Positions 38,283 to 48,497 of a stretch of 64,000 nt of DNA are shown here, piece by piece. Within the stretch, counting starts at the first letter, position 1. Each line of letters opens with the position of its first letter. The position numbers were made by a program, and so were the translations under genes. The notes under the pieces were generated by a model that was not told the DNA's origin, did no database searches, and saw nothing but the letters and a program-made list of their open reading frames with translations. Origin of the DNA: Planctomycetota bacterium (lineage in GTDB: Bacteria; Planctomycetota; Planctomycetia; Pirellulales; UBA1268); the NCBI GenBank assembly GCA_003669585.1, contig QWOQ01000008.1:124001-188000 (forward strand), written 5' to 3'.

Positions 38283-41200
38283 ATGTTTCGCAAAAAAAAC
38301 ATTTGCTGGATTGTTGCCACATCGTCGATTGCGACTGCGACTCTCTGGCTTTCCAGTCCATGCAGCGTGATCGCTACGCAACCAGAAAAGACCGCCGACC
38401 GTGCCGCTGATTCGTTCGAGCAGATTGATTTTTTTGAGAAGCACGTGCGCCCACTTTTGGTGAACCGCTGCCAGAAGTGCCACGGTCCAGAAAAACAGTG
38501 GGCTACGCTGCGGCTCGATTCTCGTGAAGGCTTGCTCGTCGGTGGCGAAAGCGGTCCGTCCATCGTCCCGGGAAGGCCGGAAGAGAGTGAGATTCTTCGT
38601 CGCCTTCGTCACAGCGACGATGAGATTCGAATGCCACCTCCCGATCATGGAGAGCCCCTGGGAGCTGATCAGATCGAACTTCTCTCGCACTGGATTGCCT
38701 CCGGAGCCACGTGGCCCACGAACGCAGCAGCGGTTGTTGATCACTCGGTCGCACAGCGAAACCACTGGGCTTTTCAACCGCTCAAAGGAGTACGCGAATT
38801 TCCTGGAGAAGGAACCTCCCCTATTTCTTCTGCAATTGACACGATGGTTTTCGAGCGACTTTCGTCTCGGTCGCTCGAAGGATCGAATCGAGCAGATAAC
38901 CGAACGCTTTTTCGTCGGGCCTCCTACGATCTCACGGGGCTGCCTCCCACCGCTGGAGAGGTCGATTCTTTTTGTCGCGACGAATCACCGGTTGCCTATG
39001 AACAGCTCGTCGATCGCTTGCTCGCCTCGAAGGCCTACGGAGAACAGTGGGGGCGACACTGGCTCGATGTCGCCCGTTACTCAGACACGAAAGGGTATGT
39101 CTATGGTCGCGAAGAAAAAACATTTGTTCACGCATCGCTCTATCGAGATTGGGTCATCGACTCCTTCAACTCCAATATGCCTTTTGACCGCTTTGTCCTT
39201 CTACAATTAGCAGCGGATCAATTGGTGGAGGCCAATGCACCAGACTTAGCAGCTATGGGTTTTTTGACGACGGGCCGGCGTTTTCTCGGTGTGACCCCAG
39301 ACATTATGGACGATCGAATTGACGTGGTTGCAAGGGGACTCATGGGCCTTACGATCGCCTGCGCCCGCTGTCACGATCACAAATACGATCCAATTCCCAC
39401 TGACGACTACTACTCGCTCTACGGTGTTTTTCGAAACTGTACCGAACGTCTTATGCCTTTCGAACGAAGGGCCGGAATCGCCGCTCCTACGGCAGAGTTT
39501 CTCACGGAACTCGACAATCGGCAGAAACTTCTCCGAGAAACATCGAACGCCCTTCGCAAAGAAACGAGTGATCGAAACCGGGCCCGTGTCGCCGACTATC
39601 TCGACGCTCAGCGTCATCTTGAGAAATATCCAGAACTTGGATTCGATCAGATTCTCGCCAAAACAGACCTGCTGCCTGCTGTGGTGCGACTCTGGCAGGC
39701 ATATCTCTCAACAGACCAAGCTCGAACTGATCCTATCTTTTCAGTCTGGGTCTCGATGGCAGAGCTGTCTGATGAAGAACTTCGTCAGACGTCGGGTCGC
39801 GTAATTCAACAGCTCCAGGAGAGAGGAACTCCCGTTCATCCTCAGATCCTCTCGGCATGTGCCGAACCTTTTTCGAGTGCGCGGGATATTGCTGATCGTT
39901 ATGCAAAAGTTTTTCTCGACATCGATGCTTCTTGGAAAACAGTTGGGCTCGATGCCGAAAAACAGAATCTGCCAGCGCCACTGTCGCTTGCAGATCCCGA
40001 TCACGAATCGCTTCGTCAGGTTCTTTACGGTCCTCGGTCTCCATTTTTTATTCCCGACGAACCAATTGCCAATATTGAATCTCTCTTCGATTCCGACTCA
40101 CTGACGGCGATTTGGAAACTTCAAAACGAAGTCGATCGTTGGTTAATCAGTCAGCCTGAATCGGCTCCGCACGCGCTGATACTCACTGACCGACCATACC
40201 CCGTTGATTCGCAGATATTTCGTCGTGGAAACCCGGCCAACAAAGGACGCGTTGTACCGAGACAGTTTCCCGGTCTGCTTTCTTCGGCTAATCGTCTTCC
40301 CTTCGAGAACGGCAGTGGGCGATTGGAACTCGCTCGCGGAATTGTATCTCCCGACAATCCGCTCACGGCGCGAGTCTGGGTCAACCGTGTTTGGATGCAC
40401 CACTTCGGTCGTGGACTGGTCGAAACACCAAGTGACTTTGGACTCCGCGCCGATCCTCCATCGCATCCCGAGCTTCTGGACTGGCTCGCTTCGCATCTGA
40501 TCGGCGACGGATGGAATACTAAAAACCTGCATCGCGGAATCATGTTGTCAAAAACGTATCAGCAGGCAAGTGGCGGTTTTGTGGAAAGCGATCGGCTTGT
40601 CGCTGCAATCAACATCGACCCCAACAACCGATTGCTGTGGCGCATGAATCCTCGTCGATTGAATTTCGAACAGTATCGAGACACGCTGATTTCACTTGCA
40701 GGACAGCTCGATACGTCGATGGGAGGTCGAGCTGTCGAGATGTTCCCGCTCGGCGTCACTTCGATGAGGCGATCGATTTATGGCATGGTCGATCGGCAAT
40801 TTATTCCGAGCGTGATGCGGATGTTTGACTTTGCAAACCCTGATCTTCACATTCCCAAACGATCGGAAACTACCGTTCCCCAGCAGGCGCTCTTTTCGCT
40901 CAATCATCCGTTTGCCGCTGCCCGATCGCGTGCAGCGGCAGCTAGACTTTCAGCACCAACAGCCGAAACCTCATCCAGTACTCGCGTTGCAGAACTTTTT
41001 AAAATCATCCTGCAGCGAGACCCCACGGCACTCGAAAGCACGTCGGCCATTGCATTTCTTCTCTCTTCAGAAACCTCCGCGATCGATCTCAAAGCTTCTG
41101 CACAATCGCTTGCCTGGTCTTACGGAACCTGTGAAGTCGATGAGGCGTCTGGAAAATCAAAAGGATTTGTGCCACTGCCCTACCACACTGGAACTGCGTG

Positions 41201-41714
41201 GCAGGGAGGAGGCCAGTGGCCAGATTCAGTGCTCGGATGGGCACAAATCACCGCCACCGGTGGACACGCCGGCAACGATCTTGCGCACGCTGCGGTACGC
41301 CGCTGGACTGCCTACACTCGCGATACGGTAAAACTTTCGTCCGAGGCAATCCACGATGTGGATCAAGGAGATGGCATCCGGTGCTTCATCATTTCCAGCC
41401 GTCACGGAATTCTAAAATCCGCGACGTTGAAAAATTCAAAGCAGCTCATGGAGATTGATTCGATAGTCGTCGAGCCGGGAGATACGATTGATTTTGTCGT
41501 GGACTACAATGCGAACCTCAACAACGATCAATTCCTTTGGTCGCCAATGATCAAGGGAACTCAGGCGATCGCTGCGGGATCTTCGCGAGACTCAGCAGTT
41601 GATTTGTGGAATGCACAAGTCGATTTCACCGGGCCGCTCCACATTTATTTATCCCCCGAAGAACAACTCGCGCAACTTCTTCTACTCTCAAACGAAGTCA
41701 TGTTTATTGATTAA
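38283..41714 (+). CDS. PSCyt1-PSCyt2-PSD1 heme protein with extra C-terminal beta domain
   Basis: An 1143-residue exported protein, about 100 residues longer than the other complete copies. ATG 38283 starts a signal peptide (about 1-31). CxxCH heme sites lie at 63-67 (C-Q-K-C-H) and 360-364 (C-A-R-C-H, then D-H-K-Y-D-P). DUF1549 and DUF1553 follow, the latter with N-P-L-T-A-R-V-W-V-N-R-V-W and T-V-P-Q-Q-A-L-F-S-L-N-H. Residues of about 941-1143 are an added domain with many short beta strands (G-T-A-W-Q-G-G-G-Q-W-P and V-V-E-P-G-D-T-I-D-F-V-V-D), possibly carbohydrate binding. It is first in a run with DUF1501 and two Gfo/Idh/MocA genes, 35 bases from the next start. Reaction is unknown. Confidence 0.88.
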   Translation: MFRKKNICWIVATSSIATATLWLSSPCSVIATQPEKTADRAADSFEQIDFFEKHVRPLLVNRCQKCHGPEKQWATLRLDSREGLLVGGESGPSIVPGRPEESEILRRLRHSDDEIRMPPPDHGEPLGADQIELLSHWIASGATWPTNAAAVVDHSVAQRNHWAFQPLKGVREFPGEGTSPISSAIDTMVFERLSSRSLEGSNRADNRTLFRRASYDLTGLPPTAGEVDSFCRDESPVAYEQLVDRLLASKAYGEQWGRHWLDVARYSDTKGYVYGREEKTFVHASLYRDWVIDSFNSNMPFDRFVLLQLAADQLVEANAPDLAAMGFLTTGRRFLGVTPDIMDDRIDVVARGLMGLTIACARCHDHKYDPIPTDDYYSLYGVFRNCTERLMPFERRAGIAAPTAEFLTELDNRQKLLRETSNALRKETSDRNRARVADYLDAQRHLEKYPELGFDQILAKTDLLPAVVRLWQAYLSTDQARTDPIFSVWVSMAELSDEELRQTSGRVIQQLQERGTPVHPQILSACAEPFSSARDIADRYAKVFLDIDASWKTVGLDAEKQNLPAPLSLADPDHESLRQVLYGPRSPFFIPDEPIANIESLFDSDSLTAIWKLQNEVDRWLISQPESAPHALILTDRPYPVDSQIFRRGNPANKGRVVPRQFPGLLSSANRLPFENGSGRLELARGIVSPDNPLTARVWVNRVWMHHFGRGLVETPSDFGLRADPPSHPELLDWLASHLIGDGWNTKNLHRGIMLSKTYQQASGGFVESDRLVAAINIDPNNRLLWRMNPRRLNFEQYRDTLISLAGQLDTSMGGRAVEMFPLGVTSMRRSIYGMVDRQFIPSVMRMFDFANPDLHIPKRSETTVPQQALFSLNHPFAAARSRAAAARLSAPTAETSSSTRVAELFKIILQRDPTALESTSAIAFLLSSETSAIDLKASAQSLAWSYGTCEVDEASGKSKGFVPLPYHTGTAWQGGGQWPDSVLGWAQITATGGHAGNDLAHAAVRRWTAYTRDTVKLSSEAIHDVDQGDGIRCFIISSRHGILKSATLKNSKQLMEIDSIVVEPGDTIDFVVDYNANLNNDQFLWSPMIKGTQAIAAGSSRDSAVDLWNAQVDFTGPLHIYLSPEEQLAQLLLLSNEVMFID

Positions 41715-41749
41715 CCATTTACAGAACCAACCGCGGGTCGCTCTTTACA

Positions 41750-43213
41750 ATGATTCACCAGCAACAACCACTGCCAAACCTCAAGACGCTTTGTGACTCA
41801 GGCCAGCTCCTATCGCGTCGCGACCTTTTGGGACGCTGCGGCATCGGTTTAGGAATGCTCGGGCTCGCCGACGTTCTTCACGATTCTGGTGAACTCGTCT
41901 CTGCGGCTTCGATTGATTCTGGATTTGATCCACTTCTTGTCCGTGCGCCGCATTTTGCCCCGAAAGCCAAGCGCGTCATTCATTTCTTTTTAAATGGTGG
42001 CCCCTCGCACGTTGACACCTTCGATCCGAAGCCGATGCTCGCACAGTATGCCGGAAAGCCAGCGCCTCTTTCGTTTACCACCGAACGCAAAACAGGAGAG
42101 CCGTTTCCATCTCCATTCACATTTCGAAAATACGGTGAGAGTGGGATCGAAGTCAGCGATCTCTTTGCACGCACTGCTGCGCATGTCGATCGTATGGCTG
42201 TCATTCGCTCCATGTATGCACAGGTTCCAAATCATGAACCCTCGCTGATGCTCATGAATTGCGGTGATTCGGTGCAGCCGCGCCCGAGCGTTGGATCATG
42301 GGTGCTTTATGGACTCGGCACGGAAAATCAGAATCTTCCAGGATTTGTTGCCATGTGCCCCGGGGGCTATCCCATAAAGGATACGGAAAATTGGCAAGCA
42401 GGATTTCTGCCAGGCGCGTTGCAAGGAACGTTCATCGATTCGCAGCATACGGCAATCGATCGGTTGATCGAAAATATTCGCAGCCCACACGCCACGAGCG
42501 ATATGCAGCGACGCCAACTCGATCTCTTGCAATCACTGAATGCTTCTCACCGAAGCGTCAGAATAGACAATCGCCTCGACGCTCGCATTCATTCGTTTGA
42601 GATGGCGTTTCGAATGCAGATGGAGGCAACCGAGGCATTCGATGTGTCACGCGAAACAAAACAGACTCTTGAGCTTTACGGATCGGGTGTTCATGCCAAG
42701 CAGACCTTGATTGCGCGTCGCCTCGTCGAACGCGGTGTGCGGTATGTGCAATTGTGGCACGGAGCAGGTCAACCTTGGGACAATCACGAACAGATCGAAA
42801 CGAACCTCAAGAAACTTGCCGGGGAACTTGATCAGCCAATTGCCGCATTGCTCAGTGATTTAGCGCAGCGCGGCATGCTTGATGACACGCTGGTCATATG
42901 GGGAGGTGAGTTTGGTCGCACACCGACCGTAGAGCTTGGCGGTGATGGCAAGGCCAAGGCTGGTCGCGACCATAATCACTACGGGTTTACTGTATGGATG
43001 GCTGGTGGCGGGATTCGCGGCGGAACCATTCACGGGGCCACCGATGACTTTGGCTTTAAGGCTGTTGAAAATCCAACGAGCGTACACGATTTGCACGCTA
43101 CGATCCTGCATCTGATGGGATTCAACCACGAACGATTAACCTACCGCTATGCCGGCCGAGATTTTCGTCTAACCGATGTGCATGGCCGAGTGATGCACGA
43201 CATTATCGCCTAA
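41750..43213 (+). CDS. DUF1501 protein, Tat-exported, sulfatase-like fold
   Basis: A 487-residue DUF1501 protein. The leader carries L-S-R-R-D-L-L-G-R-C-G-I-G-L-G-M-L-G-L, twin-arginine type. Landmarks: N-G-G-P-S-H-V-D-T-F-D-P-K-P near 83, E-F-G-R-T-P at 387-392 and G-R-D-H-N-H at 405-410. It starts 35 bases after the PSD1 gene and is followed 45 bases later by a Gfo/Idh/MocA gene, so this pair, unlike the first three, is embedded with sugar oxidoreductase genes. That context supports a role in carbohydrate handling, as an inference only. Confidence 0.9.
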   Translation: MIHQQQPLPNLKTLCDSGQLLSRRDLLGRCGIGLGMLGLADVLHDSGELVSAASIDSGFDPLLVRAPHFAPKAKRVIHFFLNGGPSHVDTFDPKPMLAQYAGKPAPLSFTTERKTGEPFPSPFTFRKYGESGIEVSDLFARTAAHVDRMAVIRSMYAQVPNHEPSLMLMNCGDSVQPRPSVGSWVLYGLGTENQNLPGFVAMCPGGYPIKDTENWQAGFLPGALQGTFIDSQHTAIDRLIENIRSPHATSDMQRRQLDLLQSLNASHRSVRIDNRLDARIHSFEMAFRMQMEATEAFDVSRETKQTLELYGSGVHAKQTLIARRLVERGVRYVQLWHGAGQPWDNHEQIETNLKKLAGELDQPIAALLSDLAQRGMLDDTLVIWGGEFGRTPTVELGGDGKAKAGRDHNHYGFTVWMAGGGIRGGTIHGATDDFGFKAVENPTSVHDLHATILHLMGFNHERLTYRYAGRDFRLTDVHGRVMHDIIA

Positions 43214-43258
43214 GTTTTTTTCTCTCGCCCTTCAATTCTTCTCTACGGAGTTCTACCC

Positions 43259-44545
43259 GTGTTTTCAAAATTACATTCACAGTTGATCTCCCGTCGGAGT
43301 TTTATCGCCTCGTCGACTGCCCTGGCAGCGGCAAGCATTCACGGAAGACCGCGCCGTGCGATTGCTGCCACGTCACGCATCACCATCGGCATGGTCGGCA
43401 TGGGCATTCAAAATCGAGGTCATCTTGGATGGCTCCTCGGTCAAGGAGGCGTACAGATAGTCGCCGTCAGTGATTGTCATGCCAAGCGGCTTGCCGATGC
43501 AGCAGCAACGGTTGAAAAAAAATATGCCGAAGAAAAGAAAAGCGGTTCCTTTGTAGGCTGTGCAGCCATTGCTGATTTTCGAGAACTTGTGTCCAGAGAT
43601 GATATCGATGCGGTTGTCATCGGCACTCCCGATCACTGGCACGCGATTCCCTCCATTCTTGCGGCGCGTTCTGGAAAGCATGTCTATTGTGAAAAGCCGC
43701 TCTCTCTTACGATTGCCGAAAGCCGCTTGATGGTAGAAGCTGCACGGGCTGGAAACTCCGTATTTCAAACTGGTAGCCAGCAGCGAACTGAATTTGGTGG
43801 ACTCTTTCGCAAGGCTGTGGAATACGTTCGCAGTGGTCGAATTGGAAAGGTAACTCGAATCAGCGTGGGAGTTGGCGGGCCTTCGAAGCCGTGCGACCTT
43901 CCTGTTGAATCGCTGCCTGAGGGAATCGACTGGGATATGTGGAATGGACCGTCACCACAGCGAGGCTATAACGCGATTCTCTGTCCGATCGATATTCACA
44001 AGCACTTTCCGCAGTGGCGATCGTACGACGAATATGCCAACGGTGGATTGGCTGATATGGGCGCGCACCATTTTGACATTGCGCAGTGGGCGATGGGTGT
44101 TGACGAATCGGGACCCGTGGAAATTATTCCACCTGCCGAAGGCATGACCGGTCTACGAATGATCTACTCGCAGGGATTTGAAATCGTGCATGGAGGCCCG
44201 AGCGGATGCACGTTTGAGGGAAGTAACGGAATCATTTCCGTCGATCGCGGCAAGATTGAGTCGCGGCCTGGATCGATTCTCGAAACGCCGCTGAAAGATT
44301 CTGATTTTCATCTCCCGGTCATTGCCGACAACCACAAGCAAAACTGGCTCGATTGCATTGCCACCGGCAAGCGACCCGTGGCCGATGTAGAGGTTGGCGC
44401 ACGAACATCGCAGATTTGCATCTTGGCGAACATGGGCTATCACCTCCGCCGAACTTTAAAGTGGGATCCTGCAAAGGAGGAATTTATCAACGATCCGCAG
44501 GCCAATGCCATGCGATCGCGATCGAATCGTGCCCCGTGGAACTAG
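43259..44545 (+). CDS. Gfo/Idh/MocA oxidoreductase, Tat-exported
   Basis: A 428-residue protein starting at GTG 43259, with CGGAG nine bases upstream. The leader (I-S-R-R-S-F-I-A-S-S-T-A-L-A-A-A-S) is of Tat type, consistent with export of a cofactor-bearing enzyme. The Rossmann motif is G-M-V-G-M-G-I-Q-N-R-G near 43, and the family active-site motif E-K-P-L-S-L is near residue 147. The C-terminal domain contains D-M-G-A-H-H-F-D-I-A-Q-W, typical of this family. Members oxidise or rearrange sugars and cyclitols with NAD(P), often tightly bound. It follows a DUF1501 gene and precedes a second family member. Substrate is unknown. Confidence 0.87.
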   Translation: MFSKLHSQLISRRSFIASSTALAAASIHGRPRRAIAATSRITIGMVGMGIQNRGHLGWLLGQGGVQIVAVSDCHAKRLADAAATVEKKYAEEKKSGSFVGCAAIADFRELVSRDDIDAVVIGTPDHWHAIPSILAARSGKHVYCEKPLSLTIAESRLMVEAARAGNSVFQTGSQQRTEFGGLFRKAVEYVRSGRIGKVTRISVGVGGPSKPCDLPVESLPEGIDWDMWNGPSPQRGYNAILCPIDIHKHFPQWRSYDEYANGGLADMGAHHFDIAQWAMGVDESGPVEIIPPAEGMTGLRMIYSQGFEIVHGGPSGCTFEGSNGIISVDRGKIESRPGSILETPLKDSDFHLPVIADNHKQNWLDCIATGKRPVADVEVGARTSQICILANMGYHLRRTLKWDPAKEEFINDPQANAMRSRSNRAPWN

Positions 44546-44641
44546 AGCTGCAATCTTTTCGCGCCGCAACCCGTCGAGATTTCCTTGTGTCATTTCTCAT
44601 GGTCTCTTTTTATTCAACACATCTGTAAAAGGGCTGCCTCT

Positions 44642-46114
44642 ATGTCGCTCTCGCGAAGACATTTTCTCGACGCTGCAATTCAAACCACGGCGGCCACCAT
44701 GGCCGGCATGCCACTGGTACTTTCGGCGAATGAAAATCCAGCGAAACCGGCTGGGCCAAACGAGCGAGTTCGTGTTGCAGTGATCGGAACCAACGGCCAA
44801 GGAGGCGCGCACATCGGCGAATGGCTCAAGCATCCCGATGTTGATCTTGTTGCAGTATGCGACTGTGATCCTGCTGCGTATCACAAACACGCTGCTCTGT
44901 TCAAAGCAGTCAAGAACCCTCCTCGATTTGAACAGGATATTCGCAAGCTTCTTGAAGACAAATCCATTCATGCAGTCTCCATCGCCACTCCCAATCACTG
45001 GCACGCGTTGGCCGCTGTCTGGGCGATGCAGGCCGGCAAGGACGTTTACGTCGAAAAACCTTGTAGCCATACGGTGCATGAGGGACGAGTCATGACGCAG
45101 TGGGCTCGCTCGCTCGGCCGCATCTGCCAGATGGGTGTGCAAAGCAGAAGCATGACTGGGATGCGCGATCTGCTTCAATTTGTAAAAGGCGGAAATCTCG
45201 GAACCATCACCGCCGCACGGGCCATCTGCTACCGTCGACGAGACAGCATTGGAGTGTCTGAAACCGAGGCTCCAATTCCACCAGGACTCGACTTTGATCT
45301 GTGGTGCGGTCCTACGGAAAAGGTTGTCCCAAAACGAAAGCGTCTACATTACGACTGGCACTGGTTCTGGGCTACTGGTGCCGGCGATCTTGGAAATCAA
45401 AATCCGCACGAACTCGACAAGGCCCGCTGGGGTCTGGGCAAACAAGAGTTTCCAAAACGTGTAATCAGCGTCGGAGGAAGACTTGGCTATGTCGATGATG
45501 CCGAGGTTGCTAATTCTCAGATCACCGTTTTTCAGTGGGACGATGCCTTGCTGATTTCCGATGTGCGAGGCCTACCACTAAAAAGTCCGGTCTCATTCGG
45601 CTCTCACAGTGGACCGTTTCAAGGCGCTGCCAACATCTGGTATGGCAGCGAAGGCTATGCCGTAGGGCTGGGTTACACCGGCGGAGTGGCGTTTGACTAC
45701 GACGGTCACGAACTCGGGAAGTGGAATGCGGGCGAATACCAGCAGCACTTTGCCAACTTTCTAAAAGGTGTGAAGAGTCGCAATCACAAGGATCTCCACC
45801 TCGATATCGAAGACGGTCACCTTTCAAGCGCACTGGCACACATGGGCAATGTGTCGTTGCGACGAGGACGCATTGCTGCAATGGGCGAGCGTCCGAGTCG
45901 ATTGGAACGTGAACAACGAGTTGCCGAAACATTCGACAGTTTTGAACAGCATCTTGCAGAGAACGATGTGGATCTTCAAAAAACAAAGTTTTTTCTTGGT
46001 GCTGATTTGGTTATTGACCCCATGACAGAACGTTCTTCCGACGTCGAAGCCAACGCTCTTTTCACTCGGCAGTACCGGAAAGGATTTGAGCTTCCAGAAG
46101 TTTTGAAGGCATAG
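44642..46114 (+). CDS. Gfo/Idh/MocA oxidoreductase, Tat-exported
   Basis: A 490-residue protein with leader L-S-R-R-H-F-L-D-A-A-I-Q-T-T-A-A (Tat type). ATG 44642 directly precedes it; the open frame from 44585 adds unrelated residues. Nucleotide-binding motif: V-I-G-T-N-G-Q-G-G-A-H near 47. Active-site motif: E-K-P-C-S-H-T-V-H near 139. Later D-L-G-N-Q-N-P-H-E-L-D-K-A-R-W replaces the usual D-x-G-x-H-x-x-D. It is the last gene of the plus-strand run from 38283 and is only distantly similar to its neighbour at 43259, so the two are not recent duplicates. Substrate is unknown. Confidence 0.87.
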   Translation: MSLSRRHFLDAAIQTTAATMAGMPLVLSANENPAKPAGPNERVRVAVIGTNGQGGAHIGEWLKHPDVDLVAVCDCDPAAYHKHAALFKAVKNPPRFEQDIRKLLEDKSIHAVSIATPNHWHALAAVWAMQAGKDVYVEKPCSHTVHEGRVMTQWARSLGRICQMGVQSRSMTGMRDLLQFVKGGNLGTITAARAICYRRRDSIGVSETEAPIPPGLDFDLWCGPTEKVVPKRKRLHYDWHWFWATGAGDLGNQNPHELDKARWGLGKQEFPKRVISVGGRLGYVDDAEVANSQITVFQWDDALLISDVRGLPLKSPVSFGSHSGPFQGAANIWYGSEGYAVGLGYTGGVAFDYDGHELGKWNAGEYQQHFANFLKGVKSRNHKDLHLDIEDGHLSSALAHMGNVSLRRGRIAAMGERPSRLEREQRVAETFDSFEQHLAENDVDLQKTKFFLGADLVIDPMTERSSDVEANALFTRQYRKGFELPEVLKA

Positions 46115-46284
46115 ATGCCGCCAACCTTGGGAGTTTCATCGAATGCGGACCATGTGTGAGCGTAGGGCCGACAGACGATGATCATCGCTGTTTCGATTGA
46201 CATTCGCGTCGTGGAGACAGTTGGTTTGAGTCGGAAAAGGTTTGCGTCCGTGACGATTCGAGGCCGCTCACGCCGGCGTGGCAA

Positions 46285-47625
46285 TCAGATCCAACTCGGC
46301 TCCCATCCCTTGCGATAAGACTTGGTGAGAAGAGCAGAAACTCCTTCTGATCCTGAAAGTTTCATCTGTTCGGAATCCCACTGAAGACTCTTTTCTGGGT
46401 GGCGAATAGCAATCGTCCCGAGAAGAATAGTTTCTGTCAGTGGACCTGCGTATTCAAAATGTGACGTCGTCGTATCCATTCCACGACAGGCATCAGCCCA
46501 AGAAATGTAATGATCCCGACTTGCAACTACAGGAATTTTAAAGTCGGCGAATTGTTCCACCGGCAGCAACGACGGCATTGCCACGTGTGGCACCAACAGC
46601 GTGCCTTTTTCACCGAGTAGCACCGAACCCGAACTCGGCAGCTTTGTCTCTGACGAAAGCCCGAGTGCTTTTAGAGATGGCAGATTGCCATCACCGTCGT
46701 ACCACGTGAGCTTAAGCACAGGGCCGGCGGTGTACTGTGTTGATGGAAACTCGTAAGAGACGGTCGATGACTTCGTCCACACTTCACGATTGATAGGCGG
46801 GGCAACGGCGCGAATCGATGTGGGAGCCGTCAGCGCCAACGCTCCGAACACCGGGTCAAGGATGTGGCATCCGAAGTCGCCGAGTTGACCGTTTGAAAAA
46901 TCCTGCCAAGCCCGCCAGTTGAATGGATGATATATTTTTTGCAAATAGGGTCGCTCTGCAGCGACGCCGAGCCAATCATTCCAATGAATCGAGGGGGCGA
47001 TTGGCTGGCTTCCAGGTGGACGGTCATCGGCAAGAATCCAACCCATCGCACCACTTTGCCAAGAGTGCACCTCTTTCACTTTTCCGATGACGCCGTCGTG
47101 CACCAGCTTGACAGCGGTACGGTAGGCTTCGTGAGACTGAATTTGGTTCCCCATTTGGGTGACCACGTTGTATTTTTTTGCAGCCAGTTTCATCTGTCTG
47201 GCTTCATGCACAGTGTGTGTAAGCGGCTTTTGACATTGCACATGCTTTCCGAGTTGCATGGCCGGCAGAGAAATTGGTGCATGCATGTGATCAGGCGTCG
47301 AAACGATGACTGCGTCAAAATCTCCCTGCCGATCGAGAAGTTTTTTCCAATTTGTATATTGCACGGCCTCGGGATATTGTTCGGCTGCACGGCCCAAATG
47401 TTCTTTCGATTCATCGATGTCACAGATCGCCACCACCTGCACATGAGGACTTGCCGCAGTGGCAGTCAGGTCGCTCCACCCCTTACCGCCGGTTCCAATC
47501 GACGCAATTCGCAGTCGCTCGTTGGCGCCGTAGACTCGTTTCCAACTCGCCGCACAAAAAGCCAGAGAACTGGTCAACACTGTGGCTGAACGCAGGAATT
47601 TTCTACGACACAGTGGCGTGGCCAT
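46285..47625 (-). CDS. Gfo/Idh/MocA oxidoreductase, Tat-exported
   Basis: A 446-residue protein, convergent with the previous one (170 bases between ends, no clear terminator). The leader is C-R-R-K-F-L-R-S-A-T-V-L-T-S-S-L-A. Nucleotide-binding motif: I-A-S-I-G-T-G-G-K-G near 42. The active-site motif reads C-Q-K-P-L-T-H-T, with Gln in place of the usual Glu before Lys-Pro, while the Lys is kept. The family's G-D-F-G-C-H-I-L-D follows near 255. ATG 47625 has AGGTG six bases upstream. It is a third, separate member of the family in 5 kb. Substrate is unknown. Confidence 0.86.
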   Translation of the reverse strand: MATPLCRRKFLRSATVLTSSLAFCAASWKRVYGANERLRIASIGTGGKGWSDLTATAASPHVQVVAICDIDESKEHLGRAAEQYPEAVQYTNWKKLLDRQGDFDAVIVSTPDHMHAPISLPAMQLGKHVQCQKPLTHTVHEARQMKLAAKKYNVVTQMGNQIQSHEAYRTAVKLVHDGVIGKVKEVHSWQSGAMGWILADDRPPGSQPIAPSIHWNDWLGVAAERPYLQKIYHPFNWRAWQDFSNGQLGDFGCHILDPVFGALALTAPTSIRAVAPPINREVWTKSSTVSYEFPSTQYTAGPVLKLTWYDGDGNLPSLKALGLSSETKLPSSGSVLLGEKGTLLVPHVAMPSLLPVEQFADFKIPVVASRDHYISWADACRGMDTTTSHFEYAGPLTETILLGTIAIRHPEKSLQWDSEQMKLSGSEGVSALLTKSYRKGWEPSWI

Positions 47626-47762
47626 GATTTGCACCTTTAAAACGAATAGGACTGATGACGTTGCTCGATTTCCGCAGATCGCAGCAGCGCCCTCTTTGAA
47701 GTTGCGAGTACATCATATCGCGGTGACGCGTAGGACGCATCCTGACTCTTACTGAAACGACA

Positions 47763-48497
47763 ATGCCCCCCTCTTCGCTTTTCTCTACGACCACGTATAC
47801 CGCAGTCGCTTGCGTGATGATGCTGGCAGGTTGTCAGCCTTCGGATACAAGTATTCTCGAGCGCGGCGCGAGTGTGCGGGAACAGATTCGCGGCGTAAAC
47901 GCCGGGACGACCGACACGATTGACTGCGATGAACCGATCCGTTCGCAAGCCGATTGGGAACTTCTGCGCGGTGTGAAACAGATTCGCAGTTTCACGCTTC
48001 GTGAGGGCATCGCCGGAGATCGGGAGGCGTCGATCATCGGCTCCCTGACGAGTCTCGAACAACTCTCACTGCGACACTCACCGCTGGGCGATGATGGCTT
48101 TCGCGAAATCGCATCGTTGCAGGCTCTTGTCGCACTGAATATTCCGCAGGCCGATTGTACCGAACGTGGACTCGAGTCGCTTTCATCGCTGCCGCATCTG
48201 CAAAGCCTAAGGCTTGGAAGCTCTCGCCTTGATGGCCTGCGGGCTTGCGAAATTCTTGCAACATTTCCAGCGCTCAAGTCGTTGCATCTCATCGACATAC
48301 ACATCAAAGACCAAGGGCTTTTATCGCTCTCGCAATGCAAAAAACTCCGTTCGCTCTATTTAGATAACGCAGGTGTCTCGCAGGAAGCCTGGGGAGAGTA
48401 CATTATCCGTCAGCCGTTGGTGCATGTTCATATTGATCAGGCACACCACGATCGAGATCCAATCAAAAACCATCCTTCAGCAGTGGAGTCAAAATGA
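47763..48497 (+). CDS. Leucine-rich-repeat lipoprotein
   Basis: A 244-residue protein with a lipoprotein leader (V-M-M-L-A-G-C, Cys at about 24). Residues of about 75-215 form four or five leucine-rich units of L-x-x-L-x-x-L-x-L and L-x-x-L-P-x-L-x-x-L type, such as S-L-P-H-L-Q-S-L-R-L-G and T-F-P-A-L-K-S-L-H-L. This predicts a surface- or membrane-anchored binding protein. Its stop overlaps the next start (ATGA at 48494-48497), so the DUF3500-like protein is co-translated and may be a partner. It diverges from the Gfo/Idh gene across 137 bases. No catalytic motif is seen. Confidence 0.75.
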   Translation: MPPSSLFSTTTYTAVACVMMLAGCQPSDTSILERGASVREQIRGVNAGTTDTIDCDEPIRSQADWELLRGVKQIRSFTLREGIAGDREASIIGSLTSLEQLSLRHSPLGDDGFREIASLQALVALNIPQADCTERGLESLSSLPHLQSLRLGSSRLDGLRACEILATFPALKSLHLIDIHIKDQGLLSLSQCKKLRSLYLDNAGVSQEAWGEYIIRQPLVHVHIDQAHHDRDPIKNHPSAVESK

